A stretch of DNA of 64,000 nt, from positions 1,370,501 through 1,434,500 of the forward strand of contig NZ_CP040517.1 in assembly GCF_005849285.1 (NCBI RefSeq). The letters run 5' to 3'. A program made the position numbers and the translations under genes. Below, piece after piece: positions 53,630-62,284 of the stretch (within the stretch, counting starts at the first letter, position 1; each line of letters begins with the position of its first letter). This DNA comes from Luteithermobacter gelatinilyticus (lineage in GTDB: Bacteria > Pseudomonadota > Alphaproteobacteria > Sphingomonadales > Emcibacteraceae). A model generated the notes under the pieces. The model did no database searches, was not told the DNA's origin, and worked only from the letters and a program-made list of their open reading frames with translations.

Positions 53630-55854
53630 CCCGTATTATGAATGTCAGCCGCCGTCACCTGATCAAATCTGCTGTTGTTGGCGGTCTGGCCCTGAGCGCT
53701 GAAGTGAGCGGATTTTCGCTGATGCGGGCTTTTGCTGGAGAAAAGTCCCTTACCCCGAATCTTTATGTGGTCATAGATCCGGACGGTAGCGTACATATCA
53801 CGGCGCATCGCTCAGAAATGGGACAAGGTACGAAAACCGGCCTGCCGCAGGTGGTGGCGGATGAGCTGGGCGCGGACTGGAGCCAAGTCAGAATCATTCA
53901 GGCCATTGGTGATTCGCGCCTGGGGGACCAAAATACGGACGGATCGCGCTCAGTGAGGCGTTTTTATGAAAAAATGCGGGAGATGGGCGCGGCAGCGCGG
54001 CAGATGATGGAGCGGGCCGCAGCGAGGGAATGGGGCGTTCCCGTGGAAGAGGTCCATGCGGATAACCACCGAATTTTGCATAAAAAGTCAGGCAAAACGA
54101 TGCCTTTTGGAAAGGCGGCAGTTCTCGCGGCTGATGATGCCGTACCCGGGCGGGAGGAGCTGAACTTTAAGTCACCAGCGGACTTCACGTTGATTGGAAA
54201 ACCGGTCAAAATCTATGATCTGGACGACATGGTCAGCGGTCGGGCCATTTATGCCCAGGATCTGCATAGGGAAGGCATGCTGGTGGCGGTTATTCAGCGG
54301 CCGCCGGTTTTTGGGGCCACGGTCAAACAGTATGATGCGGCGCAGGCGCTGAAAATTGCGGGTGTGGAAAAAGTGATTCGCATGCCGGATGTGCAGACCC
54401 CTACGGCCTTTACCCCGTTGGGGGGCGTGGCGGTGCTGGCCAAAAACACCTGGTCTGCCATGAAAGGCCGCGAGGCGCTGGAAATTGAATGGAGTTCCAG
54501 CCCCCATGATCGCCATGACAGTGCGGCGTATCAGCAGGAGCTGATGAAAACGGCGCAGAAAGCCGGTTCTTTTGTGGGCCGTCATGACGGTGATGTGGAT
54601 CAGGCGCTGGCAAAGTCTGATAAGGTCGTTGAGGCAGATTACCTGATGCCGTATTACGCTCATGCGCCCATGGAACCGCCGGCGGCCTTGGCTCATGTCA
54701 CAGGAGAGACGGCGGAAATCTGGGCCTGTGTGCAGGACCCGCAATCCACACAGGATGTGGTGGCGGCGACCCTGGGGCTGAAAAAGGAGAATGTCACCGT
54801 ACATGTCACGCTCCTTGGCGGGGCTTTCGGGCGCAAATCCAAATCCGACTTTGTGGCCGAAGCGGCGTTTTTGTCCCAGCAAACAGGAAAACCCGTCAAA
54901 GTGGTCTGGACCCGCGAGGATGACATCCGTCATGATTATTATCACGCCATCAGCGCCCAGCATCTGAAAGCCGGGCTGGATAAAAATGGCGCGGTGATCG
55001 CCTGGAACCATAATTCGGTTTTCCCCACCATCGGATCCATTTTCAGCCCCGGCGCGGATCAGCCCCTGCCGTTTGAGATGGGGTTGGGATTGGTGGATCT
55101 GCCCTATAACATTCCCAATATCCGGGCCGAAGTAGGTAAGACCCAGGCCCATATCCGGATCGGTTGGGTCCGCTCGGTCTGCAACATTCACCACGCCTTT
55201 GCCGTAGGCTCGTTCATGGATGAACTGGCCCATGCCGCCGGCCGCGATCCACGAGATTTTCTGCTTGAACATCTGACCCCGGACCGGGAAATTCCGGTGG
55301 ACAGCTTCAACGCCAAATTCAATTATGGTGAAAAACAGACGGATTATCCTTTTGAGACGGCGCGTCTCAAACATGTTGTCCGACTGGTCACCGACAAGGC
55401 CGGTTGGGGTCGGAAACTCCCCAAAGGGCATGGCTTGGGGCTGGCTTGTCATTACAGTTTTCTCAGCCACATTGCCGTTGTGGCCGAGGTGGCGGTCAAG
55501 GATGGCGCGGTGACGATCCCGCGGGTGGATCTGGCGATTGATTGCGGGCGGTATATCAATCCTGACCGGGTGATTGCCCAGATGGAAGGGTCCATTATTT
55601 TTTCCATATCCCATGCCCTGACCTCGGAACTGAGCATTAAGGGTGGCAAGGTGGAACAAAGCAACTTTCATGATTACCGGCTGGCGCGTTGTGATATGAC
55701 GCCGGATATCCGGGTTCATCTGGTGGACAGTGACGATAAGCCACGCGGGGTGGGCGAGCCCGGTGTACCGCCGGTTACCGCCGCCATTTGCAATGGGATT
55801 TTTGCGGCCACCGGCAAACGTATCAGAAAGCTGCCGATAGCTGAGCCGTTTTAG
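53626..55854 (+). CDS. iorB: Molybdopterin-binding subunit of an IorB/aldehyde dehydrogenase-type molybdoenzyme
   Basis: A 742-residue large subunit. A Tat signal is at the N-terminus (SRRHLIKSAVVGGLALSA), so the complex is probably exported folded to the periplasm. Cofactor motifs are HRSEMGQGTKTGLPQVVADE, LLGGAFGRKSKSDFVAEAAF and GVGEPGVPPVTAAICNGIF, the last holding the catalytic Glu. Such enzymes hydroxylate N-heterocycles or oxidise aldehydes; the substrate is unknown. No XdhC-type maturase gene is adjacent. The stop TAG (55852-55854) is formed by the repeat arm. Confidence 0.92.
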   Translation: MTRIMNVSRRHLIKSAVVGGLALSAEVSGFSLMRAFAGEKSLTPNLYVVIDPDGSVHITAHRSEMGQGTKTGLPQVVADELGADWSQVRIIQAIGDSRLGDQNTDGSRSVRRFYEKMREMGAAARQMMERAAAREWGVPVEEVHADNHRILHKKSGKTMPFGKAAVLAADDAVPGREELNFKSPADFTLIGKPVKIYDLDDMVSGRAIYAQDLHREGMLVAVIQRPPVFGATVKQYDAAQALKIAGVEKVIRMPDVQTPTAFTPLGGVAVLAKNTWSAMKGREALEIEWSSSPHDRHDSAAYQQELMKTAQKAGSFVGRHDGDVDQALAKSDKVVEADYLMPYYAHAPMEPPAALAHVTGETAEIWACVQDPQSTQDVVAATLGLKKENVTVHVTLLGGAFGRKSKSDFVAEAAFLSQQTGKPVKVVWTREDDIRHDYYHAISAQHLKAGLDKNGAVIAWNHNSVFPTIGSIFSPGADQPLPFEMGLGLVDLPYNIPNIRAEVGKTQAHIRIGWVRSVCNIHHAFAVGSFMDELAHAAGRDPRDFLLEHLTPDREIPVDSFNAKFNYGEKQTDYPFETARLKHVVRLVTDKAGWGRKLPKGHGLGLACHYSFLSHIAVVAEVAVKDGAVTIPRVDLAIDCGRYINPDRVIAQMEGSIIFSISHALTSELSIKGGKVEQSNFHDYRLARCDMTPDIRVHLVDSDDKPRGVGEPGVPPVTAAICNGIFAATGKRIRKLPIAEPF

Positions 55855-55890
55855 AGTGAATTGAGCCAACCTATTCACAATTCACTCTAG
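55851..55890 (-). repeat. Palindromic repeat copy 8 (reverse orientation)
   Basis: TTAGAGTGAATTG, core AGCCAACCTATTCA and CAATTCACTCTAG: arms near perfect, core inverted relative to the copy at 43941. Its first TAG is the stop of iorB; hisI ends 13 bp beyond its right arm. Confidence 0.9.
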
Positions 55891-55902
55891 CCTGATCCGG
55901 GT

Positions 55903-56319
55903 CTATTCCGATTTGCCGTAAAGTTCAGCGGGGTCCTTTTCCACCTCGCTGATAATTTTCAGACCGCGGGCTGTGACTTCCTCAAAAAAGCAGCTGCGCC
56001 GTCCGGTGTGACAGGCCACGCCTTCTTGCTCCACCAGCAATAACAGCGTATCGCCGTCACAGTCGATGCGAAAATTTTTGAGCATCTGGACCTGTCCGGA
56101 ACTTTCCCCCTTGCGCCACAACGCCCGGCGGGAGCGCGACCAGTAACAGACCTGCCCCGTCTTCAGGGTTTCGCTCACCGCTTCGGCTGTCATCCACGCC
56201 ATCATCAGCACTTCCCCCGTATCATGCTGTTGGGCAATGGCCGGGATTAGCCCATCAGCATCAAATTTAAGCCGGGAGAGCACCTGCTGAATAATTTTTT
56301 CCGGAATGCTGGCGGTCAT
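55903..56319 (-). CDS. hisI: Phosphoribosyl-AMP cyclohydrolase
   Basis: Third step of histidine synthesis. It is 138 residues, monofunctional (no HisE fusion). The motif MMAWMTAEAVSETLKTGQVC, followed by YWSRSRRALWRKGESSGQVQ, is diagnostic; zinc ligands are expected in CDGDTLLLLVEQEGVACHTG and RRSCFFEE. The ATG at 56319 was chosen because AGGAAA lies upstream; the frame extends 18 codons further without family similarity. It is divergent from zur. Confidence 0.94.
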   Translation of the reverse strand: MTASIPEKIIQQVLSRLKFDADGLIPAIAQQHDTGEVLMMAWMTAEAVSETLKTGQVCYWSRSRRALWRKGESSGQVQMLKNFRIDCDGDTLLLLVEQEGVACHTGRRSCFFEEVTARGLKIISEVEKDPAELYGKSE

Positions 56320-56417
56320 GATGTTTCCTGTCTGACAGCTTATAAGCTTGAAATTCATTGCGTATGTCGTCACTATTCATTAAATGGGATTGATCAATAA
56401 GACAAGAATAACCATCC

Positions 56418-56882
56418 ATGATGCAAACTGCCGCCAAACATGATCATGACAAATGTATCGAGCAGGCCCTGAGCGCCGCCCGGGATATCTGCGACCGTCG
56501 CGAGATGCGGTTTACCCCGCTCCGCCGCAGAGTTTTGGAGCTGGTCTGGCGGGGGCACAAGCCGGTGACGGCCTATGAGCTACTGGATCTTTTGAGTGTG
56601 GGGCAGAAAAAAGTTGCCCCGCCGACCGTTTATCGTGCCTTGGATTTTCTCATAGAACAGGGACTTGTGCACCGGATTGAATCCCTCAACGCTTTTATCG
56701 GCTGTCCGGACCCAGCGCACCGACATCAGGGCCATTTTCTGATTTGCAAAAAATGCCGGACCGTTGCCGAAGTCACTGAAACGGCTCTTGATCGGCACAT
56801 TACCCGAATAGCCGCAGATCATGGCTACAGCAGCGAACAGAGCATGCTCGAAGTCATGGGCCTGTGTGCCAATTGCCGGTGA
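56418..56882 (+). CDS. zur: Fur family zinc uptake regulator Zur
   Basis: A 154-residue zinc-sensing repressor. The helix-turn-helix lies in RREMRFTPLRRRVLELVW and APPTVYRALDFLIEQGLVHR. Structural zinc is bound by ICKKCRTV and GLCANC, with a regulatory site around AHRHQGHFLICK. Assignment to Zur rather than Fur rests on motifs plus znuC and znuB directly downstream. I looked for a Zur box in 56320-56417 and found no convincing palindrome. Confidence 0.88.
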   Translation: MMQTAAKHDHDKCIEQALSAARDICDRREMRFTPLRRRVLELVWRGHKPVTAYELLDLLSVGQKKVAPPTVYRALDFLIEQGLVHRIESLNAFIGCPDPAHRHQGHFLICKKCRTVAEVTETALDRHITRIAADHGYSSEQSMLEVMGLCANCR

Positions 56883-56896
56883 ACGGGGCTGAACTG

Positions 56897-57694
56897 ATGC
56901 AGGGCCGGGCGGAGCCAATACTTGAGCTTGAGGGTATTTCCCTGTCCTTTCGGGGACGGGAGGTGCTCTCGAATGTGAGCCTGAGTGTCATGGCGGGGGA
57001 AATTGTGACCTTGATCGGCCCCAATGGCGCCGGGAAAAGCACCCTGATGAAAATTGCTCTGGGGCTTGTGCAGCCGGACAACGGACATGTCCGTCGCCGA
57101 AAGGCGCTGCGGATCGGGTATATGCCCCAGAAAGTGATGCTGGATGACAGCCTGCCGCTGACGGTGCAGCATTTTTTAAGACTGAGGCCCGGCACCACAG
57201 CCCAACAGATGGAACGAGTTCTGCACCAGGTCAGACTTATGGCCCGGATTGACAACCCTGTCCAAAATCTTTCAGGGGGGGAAATGCAACGGTTGCTCTT
57301 GGCCCGGGCGCTTTTGGGACAGCCCGATTTTCTGGTGCTTGATGAGCCGGTGCAGGGGGTGGATATTACCGGTCAGGAAGAATTGTACCGGCTGATCACC
57401 ACTATACGGGACGAAACGGGATGCGCTGTTCTGATGATTTCCCATGATCTGCATATGGTCATGGCCGGGGCGGATCAGGTGATTTGTCTGAACGGCCATA
57501 TCTGCTGTCAGGGCGCCCCGGATTCCGTGCGGGATCATCCCGAATACAGGGCGTTGTTTGCGCCCGGGGTGGAAAATGTCGCCCTCTATACCCATCATCA
57601 TGATCATCACCATGACAGCCGGGGAAATGTTGTGCCCGGTTGCCTGCCGGATCATAACCCGTCGCAGACGACAGGGCCAAAGAAACATGATTGA
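56897..57694 (+). CDS. znuC: Zinc ABC transporter ATP-binding protein ZnuC
   Basis: A 265-residue ABC ATPase. Walker A GPNGAGKSTLMK, Q-loop GYMPQK, signature NLSGGEMQRLLLARAL, Walker B FLVLDEPVQGVD and H-loop MISHDLH are intact. A C-terminal histidine-rich tail (THHHDHHHD) is usual for ZnuC and may sense zinc. ATG at 56897 is used; a GTG at 56879 overlapping the zur stop is possible. It overlaps znuB by eight bases. Confidence 0.93.
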   Translation: MQGRAEPILELEGISLSFRGREVLSNVSLSVMAGEIVTLIGPNGAGKSTLMKIALGLVQPDNGHVRRRKALRIGYMPQKVMLDDSLPLTVQHFLRLRPGTTAQQMERVLHQVRLMARIDNPVQNLSGGEMQRLLLARALLGQPDFLVLDEPVQGVDITGQEELYRLITTIRDETGCAVLMISHDLHMVMAGADQVICLNGHICCQGAPDSVRDHPEYRALFAPGVENVALYTHHHDHHHDSRGNVVPGCLPDHNPSQTTGPKKHD

Positions 57695-58478
57695 GGATTT
57701 TATTCTGAATGCTCTTATTGCCGGCAGCCTGGTGGCTCTAGTGGCGGGTCCTCTGGGGTGTTTTCTGGTCTGGCGGCATATGGCCTATTTCGGCGACACC
57801 ATTGCTCATTCCGCGCTAATGGGGGTGGCGCTGGGTGTGGCGTTGGGGACGGCAAGTCCGCTGATTATGGTGGCGGTTTGCGCCGTGGTGGCGCTGCTGT
57901 TGCTGGTATTGCAGCAGGACCGTAGCCTTTCCTCGGATACCTTGCTGGGTATTCTGGCTCACAGCGCCTTGTCTATCGGTCTGATCGTTATCTCACTGCA
58001 ACCGGCTGTCCGGCAGGACATGATGTATTATCTTATTGGGGATATTCTGGCCGTAAACGCCGAGGATATTACCGGTATTCTGATCATGGCGCTGTTGGTG
58101 CTTGCCGGGCTATTGCTTATCTGGAAGTCTCTGCTATCCATTACCGTTCATGAGGACCTGGCCCGGGTGGAGGGCGTAGCCGTGGGACGCACCAAGGCCG
58201 CCTATATGCTGATGATTGCGGTCCTGGTCGCGTTGGCAATGAAAGTGATCGGCGTGCTTCTGGTTACTGCATTGATGATTATTCCCGCCGCTGGGGCGCG
58301 CAACATCACCCGCACGCCGCTTGCCATGACGTTGATTTCGGCGCTGATCGGGGTGATTTCGGTTTTTGCCGGAATCACTTTGTCTGGAACCTGGGATGTT
58401 CCAACTGGTCCGGCCATCGTGCTGGCGGCTGTGGCTATCTTTTCTGCGTCAAGAATTTATTATTTTTTATCAAAATAA
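57687..58478 (+). CDS. znuB: Zinc ABC transporter permease ZnuB
   Basis: A 263-residue inner-membrane permease with about eight hydrophobic segments. Family features are GPLGCFLVWRHMAYFGDTIA, HSALMGVALGVALG and VGVLLVTALMIIPAAGARN-like text (seen as IGVLLVTALMIIPAAGARN). The ATG at 57687 gives the usual start MIEDFILNAL. No znuA solute-binding protein gene is adjacent, so the periplasmic zinc-binding component must be elsewhere. Confidence 0.93.
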   Translation: MIEDFILNALIAGSLVALVAGPLGCFLVWRHMAYFGDTIAHSALMGVALGVALGTASPLIMVAVCAVVALLLLVLQQDRSLSSDTLLGILAHSALSIGLIVISLQPAVRQDMMYYLIGDILAVNAEDITGILIMALLVLAGLLLIWKSLLSITVHEDLARVEGVAVGRTKAAYMLMIAVLVALAMKVIGVLLVTALMIIPAAGARNITRTPLAMTLISALIGVISVFAGITLSGTWDVPTGPAIVLAAVAIFSASRIYYFLSK

Positions 58479-58503
58479 TAAACAATCTTCTTAAAGTGCT
58501 TTA

Positions 58504-58541
58504 TTAGAGTGAATTGTGCATGGGTTGACTCAATTCGCTCT
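58504..58541 (+). repeat. Palindromic repeat copy 9
   Basis: TTAGAGTGAATTG, core TGCATGGGTTGACT and right arm CAATTCGCTCTC (two changes). It lies between convergent znuB and metC. The last codons and TGA stop (58530-58532) of metC are inside the right half. Confidence 0.85.
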
Positions 58542-59699
58542 CAATCTCTTGAAGCCCTGTTCCAGGTCAGCGATCAGGTCGTCCGGATGCTCGATACCCA
58601 CATGCAGGCGGATCAGTGGACCTGAGGTTGGCGCGGGGGTAGCGGTGCGGATACGGGCGATGTTTTGGACGGGCAGGATCAGGCTTTCATACCCCCCCCA
58701 GCTGAAGCCCATCTTGAAATGCTGCATGCCGTCCAGAAAGGCGGCCAGTGCCTTTTCGCTACCCTGTTTGAGGAAAAAGGAAAACAGCCCGCAACTGCCG
58801 GTAAAGTCCCGTTTCCAGATATCGTGGCCCGGACAGCCGGGCAGAGCCGGGTGGCGTACATGGTCAACTTCTTCCCGCTCTTCCAGCCAACGGGCAAGGA
58901 TAAGGGCATTTTCCTGATGCTGTTTCAGGCGCAGTCCCAGGGTGCGCAGGCCCCTCAGCGCCAGATAAACATCATCAGGGGCCGCGCAATACCCCATCTG
59001 AAAACTCATTTCCCGAAGCTGGTCCCAATGTTCGGGTGTGGCCGTGGCGGTGCCAAGCATCACGTCTGAATGACCGACGATATATTTTGTGGCGGCCTGG
59101 ATGGAGATATCTACGCCATGCTCGAAGGGTTTGAAATACAGTGGGGTGCCCCAGGTATTGTCCATCATGACAATAGCGCCATGATCATGGGCGGCTTTGG
59201 CTATGGCGGGAACGTCCTGAACTTCCATCGTGAGAGAGCAGGGGGATTCTACAAATACAACCCGGGTATTGGGGCGCAGAAGTTTGCGGATTTCTGCGCC
59301 GATAAGCGGATCGTAATAGGTGGTTTCCACCCCCATACGCTTGAGGACAGTATCACAAAAGCTGCGGGTTGGTTCATAGGCGCCGTCCACCATAAGAATG
59401 TGATCCCCGCTTTCCACAAAAGACAGGATCGCACCGGATATAGCGGCGAGACCGGAAGGATACAGGGCGCATCCGGCGCCGCCTTCCAGTTCGCACAGGG
59501 CGTCCTGAAAGGCAAACTGTGTGGGGGTGCCCCGCCGACCATAATAAAGATGGTTCTTTTCCCGGTGGCGGATGGCGTTTTTCATATCCGCGAGGGTATC
59601 GAAAATCACTGTCGAGGCATGATAAACGGGAGGATTTACGACTTTCCCGGTCCATTCCTTGCGCCGGCCGGCATCGACGAGTCGGGTTTCCTTTTTCAT
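58530..59699 (-). CDS. metC: Cystathionine beta-lyase-type PLP enzyme
   Basis: A 389-residue Cys/Met metabolism PLP enzyme. The PLP lysine is in SIQAATKYIVGHSDVMLG (about 196-213); YGRRGTPTQFAFQDAL and SGLAAISGAILSFVESGDHI are typical, and GYCAAPDDVYLALRGLRTLG matches MetC rather than MetB. It should cleave cystathionine to homocysteine, pyruvate and ammonia; cysteine desulfhydrase activity is possible. It is followed on the same strand by sulfur genes sseA and cysK (upstream in transcription). Its C-terminal residues RAN come from a repeat. Confidence 0.9.
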   Translation of the reverse strand: MKKETRLVDAGRRKEWTGKVVNPPVYHASTVIFDTLADMKNAIRHREKNHLYYGRRGTPTQFAFQDALCELEGGAGCALYPSGLAAISGAILSFVESGDHILMVDGAYEPTRSFCDTVLKRMGVETTYYDPLIGAEIRKLLRPNTRVVFVESPCSLTMEVQDVPAIAKAAHDHGAIVMMDNTWGTPLYFKPFEHGVDISIQAATKYIVGHSDVMLGTATATPEHWDQLREMSFQMGYCAAPDDVYLALRGLRTLGLRLKQHQENALILARWLEEREEVDHVRHPALPGCPGHDIWKRDFTGSCGLFSFFLKQGSEKALAAFLDGMQHFKMGFSWGGYESLILPVQNIARIRTATPAPTSGPLIRLHVGIEHPDDLIADLEQGFKRLRAN

Positions 59700-59714
59700 G
59701 ATTATTTTCCCGCG

Positions 59715-60563
59715 TTATTTTTCCACCGGCGTATCCGGGTGGCTGCCCCATTCCGCCCAAGAGCCGTCATAAACGGCCACTTCCTGGTGGCCCACCAGGT
59801 GAAGGCCCAGGGCCAGCACACAGGCCGTAATACCGGACCCGCAACTAGTGACTACCGGTTTTTTAAGATCCACTCCTGCCTCCTGGAATATTTTTTTCAG
59901 GTCTTCCGCAGGACGATAGGTGCCGTCTTTTGGGTCAAGCAGGGTCGTATAGGGAATATTGAGACTATCGGGGATGTGACCTGATTTCATATTCGGCCGA
60001 GGTTCCGGCACGCTGCCCTTGAAACGGGGTTCGCCGCGGGCATCAATCACCTGTTCCCGTCGGGTATGCAGATTGGCCAGCATCTGATCCAGATCCCGAA
60101 CCATGGTGTTATTGAACCGGGCGGTAAAATGCCGTGGTCCCGGAATGGGAGGAATATCTTCTGTGGGGCGGTTTTCCGCCCGCCACTTTTGAAAACCGCC
60201 ATCAAGGACTGCCACGTCCCGATGTCCGAAACATCTCAACATGAACCAGGCCCGCGCGGCGGATTTGACGTCGCTGTTGTCATAGATGACAATGCGCATG
60301 CCATCCCCCAGACCAAGCTTGCGCAGGCGACTGGAAAGTTTTTCAGGACTTGGCAGCATATGTGGCAGATCTATGTCTGTATCACAGACGTCATCCAGAT
60401 CCAGAAACACCGCGCCGGGGATATGGGCCTCGTTATATTCTGCCCGGGCGTCGCGCCCCTGATCCGGCATATGCCAGGAAGCGTCTACCACTCTTACGTC
60501 AGGGGCGTGAAGATGGTCAGCGAGCCATTGTGTGGAAACGAGCGCGGGATAATTCTCTGCCAT
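59715..60563 (-). CDS. sseA: 3-mercaptopyruvate sulfurtransferase
   Basis: A 282-residue two-domain rhodanese. The catalytic cysteine is C241 in the active loop SCGSGITACVLALGL; CGSG(I/V)TA is the mercaptopyruvate form rather than thiosulfate. The N-terminal inactive rhodanese domain includes VVDASWHMPDQGRDA and EYNEAHIPGAVFLDLDD. It lies 15 bp before metC and probably shares its transcript. It transfers sulfur from mercaptopyruvate to thiols or cyanide. Confidence 0.94.
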   Translation of the reverse strand: MAENYPALVSTQWLADHLHAPDVRVVDASWHMPDQGRDARAEYNEAHIPGAVFLDLDDVCDTDIDLPHMLPSPEKLSSRLRKLGLGDGMRIVIYDNSDVKSAARAWFMLRCFGHRDVAVLDGGFQKWRAENRPTEDIPPIPGPRHFTARFNNTMVRDLDQMLANLHTRREQVIDARGEPRFKGSVPEPRPNMKSGHIPDSLNIPYTTLLDPKDGTYRPAEDLKKIFQEAGVDLKKPVVTSCGSGITACVLALGLHLVGHQEVAVYDGSWAEWGSHPDTPVEK

Positions 60564-60613
60564 GGTTTATCCTTTTAAATATTATCGAAAATAATTTGTG
60601 TCCGGTGGCTTCC

Positions 60614-60631
60614 CAGCTGACTTCACTCTAG
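60614..60631. repeat. Palindromic repeat copy 10 (half element)
   Basis: Only the right arm is recognisable (CTTCACTCTAG, preceded by CAGCTGA). The TAG on the minus strand at 60628-60630 is the stop codon of the cysteine synthase gene. Confidence 0.55.
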
Positions 60632-61626
60632 AGCCAGTCCGGGTAGGGCAGTCCCTGTTCCTTGAGGAAGTCAGGGTTAAAGAGTTTGCTCTGGTACCTT
60701 GTACCATAATCGCATAGGACTGTCACAATGGTGTGTCCCGGTCCCATTTCCTTTGCCAGACGGATGGCACCCGCCACGTTGATGCCGGAGGAGCCGCCAA
60801 GGCACAACCCTTCATATTTCAGAAGGTCAAACACAACCTCAAGCGCTTCGGCATCTGGAATCTGATAGGCGTCATCCACCTCTACTCCTTCCAGATTGGC
60901 GGTGATGCGCCCCTGACCGATGCCTTCGGTTATGGAAGTGCCTTCGGCTTTCAGTTCGCCGTATTTATAATAATGATACAACGCCGCGCCCATCGGGTCA
61001 GCCAGGACGATTTTGACATTCTTGTTGCGTTCTTTCAGCGCCATCGACACCCCGCCCAATGTGCCGCCACTGCCAACTGCACAGGTGAAAGCATCCACGG
61101 TGCCCTCTGTCTGCTCCCAGATTTCCGGGCCAGTGCCCAGATAATGGGCCTTACGGTTGGCTACATTATCGAACTGATTGGCCCAAATCGCGCCATTGGG
61201 GGAGGTGGCGGCAATTTCCTCGGCCAGACGGCCGGAATATTTGACGTAGTTGTTCGGATCCTTGTAGGGCACCGCCGGGACCAGTCTGAGATCACAGCCA
61301 CATAATCTGAGCATATCCTTTTTTTCCTGTGACTGGGTTTCCGGCATGACGATAACGGTTTTATATCCCAGGGCATTTCCCACCAGACCAAGGCCGATGC
61401 CGGTATTGCCGGCTGTACCTTCCACAATGGTGCCGCCCGGCTTTAAAAGACCTTTTTCTTCCGCATCCCGTATAATATACAAGGCGGCGCGATCCTTGAC
61501 GGATCCACCCGGGTTAAGGAACTCTGCTTTGCCCAGAATGGTACACCCGGTTTCTTCAGAGGCTTTTTTGAGCTTGATCAGTGGCGTGTTTCCGATGGCT
61601 TCCACTAAACCGTCACATATCTTCAT
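60628..61626 (-). CDS. cysK: Cysteine synthase A
   Basis: O-acetylserine sulfhydrylase, 332 residues. The PLP lysine is K44 in NPGGSVKDRAALY; the substrate loop is EGTAGNTGIGLGLVGNALGY, and the phosphate-binding loop is AVGSGGTLGGVSMAL. The longer form and the C-terminus LFNPDFLKEQGLPYPDWL match the alphaproteobacterial CysK group near cystathionine beta-synthase-like enzymes. It is upstream of sseA and metC on the same strand, 64 bp away. Confidence 0.93.
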   Translation of the reverse strand: MKICDGLVEAIGNTPLIKLKKASEETGCTILGKAEFLNPGGSVKDRAALYIIRDAEEKGLLKPGGTIVEGTAGNTGIGLGLVGNALGYKTVIVMPETQSQEKKDMLRLCGCDLRLVPAVPYKDPNNYVKYSGRLAEEIAATSPNGAIWANQFDNVANRKAHYLGTGPEIWEQTEGTVDAFTCAVGSGGTLGGVSMALKERNKNVKIVLADPMGAALYHYYKYGELKAEGTSITEGIGQGRITANLEGVEVDDAYQIPDAEALEVVFDLLKYEGLCLGGSSGINVAGAIRLAKEMGPGHTIVTVLCDYGTRYQSKLFNPDFLKEQGLPYPDWL

Positions 61627-61750
61627 CTTGATGACCCCGTTTTCTGCGCTTGAATAATTCCCTATAGATAGGATGCTCTATGCCGGGTCGCAAGCCTGTC
61701 GTCAATTGTCCTCAAAAAAACACTGAAGGCAGGAAAGGGCAGATGGAGCC

Positions 61751-62092
61751 CTAAGAGGCAAGTTGCAGGCCGCTTTCTGCCGAGGGAGAGCGGCCCAATA
61801 TGGTTTCTGAACGCACATCACAGACCGCAACAAGCGCTTGCAGCTTTTGTTCCAGAATAAGGCGGCCCTCGGCGCTGAGGTTTTGGATGTGGACCTGGAT
61901 GACCAGTTTGCTTTTCAGGCGGTTTTGCGCTGAAAATTTGCTGCATCTCACCAGATCAGGGACCAGATGCTGCCGTTCAAATACGGAAAGGATCCGGGGC
62001 AGGGTGCCGGCTTCAGGCTCCGCTGTTACCTGAAAATGAGTCGTTTCGCAAAAAGAGGGGGTCCCGCAACGGGAGGTATTGGACAAAGACAT
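61751..62092 (-). CDS. Small ACT-domain protein (IlvM/IlvH-like), role unknown
   Basis: A 113-residue protein. An ACT-like fold is suggested by HFQVTAEPEAGTLPRILSVF and QHLVPDLVRC, then LVIQVHIQNLSAEGRLILEQ and KLQALVAVCDVRSET, resembling the regulatory subunit of acetolactate synthase (IlvM). No ilvB or ilvI gene is in the window, and the N-terminal 18 residues are Ser/Thr/Cys-rich. It may be an amino-acid-binding regulator. The leader just upstream (62104-62209) folds strongly and partly covers the ribosome site. Confidence 0.65.
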   Translation of the reverse strand: MSLSNTSRCGTPSFCETTHFQVTAEPEAGTLPRILSVFERQHLVPDLVRCSKFSAQNRLKSKLVIQVHIQNLSAEGRLILEQKLQALVAVCDVRSETILGRSPSAESGLQLAS

Positions 62093-62103
62093 GCTCTGTT
62101 TTC

Positions 62104-62209
62104 CTTAATACGATGATGTTTCTTTCGCAGAGAGTTGGTCCATAAGGGACCGGCCCGGCCTTACGCGAAGACCGGGAACATAATTCGAAAGAGACACATT
62201 CGTATTAAG
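62104..62209 (-). ncRNA. Candidate structured leader RNA (three-way junction)
   Basis: Outer helix: CTTAATACGA (62104-62113) pairs perfectly with TCGTATTAAG (62200-62209), extended by TCTTTCG (62121-62127) with CGAAAGA (62186-62192). Inside are two hairpins: GGTCC / GGACC (62137-62151, flanked by T-G pairs) and CCCGG-CTT / AAG-CCGGG (62154-62176). Read on the minus strand, the 3' end of the outer helix runs into AAGGA, the ribosome site of the ACT gene, nine bases from its ATG. A regulatory leader is therefore likely; plus-strand action on queF 75 bp away is the alternative. It matches no riboswitch class I recognise. Confidence 0.55.
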
Positions 62210-62284
62210 TAAAACCGTTTCATGGCTTTGATCTTTAGAAAATATGGAGTAAGAAGTCAACAATGTTGATGAAGAGGTAAGCCG

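Noticed and set aside
54172-55878. A 568-codon open frame antisense to iorB
   Set aside because: It lies wholly opposite a gene with intact family motifs, has no recognisable domain of its own, and long antisense frames are expected in GC-rich codon usage.
56320-56417. Zur operator between hisI and zur
   Set aside because: No convincing palindrome of the expected type could be read; AT-rich sequence alone is not evidence.
62210-62284. preQ1 riboswitch upstream of queF
   Set aside because: I looked for the small hairpin with A-rich tail overlapping the ribosome site and did not find it; the strong fold upstream sits nearer the ACT gene on the other strand.
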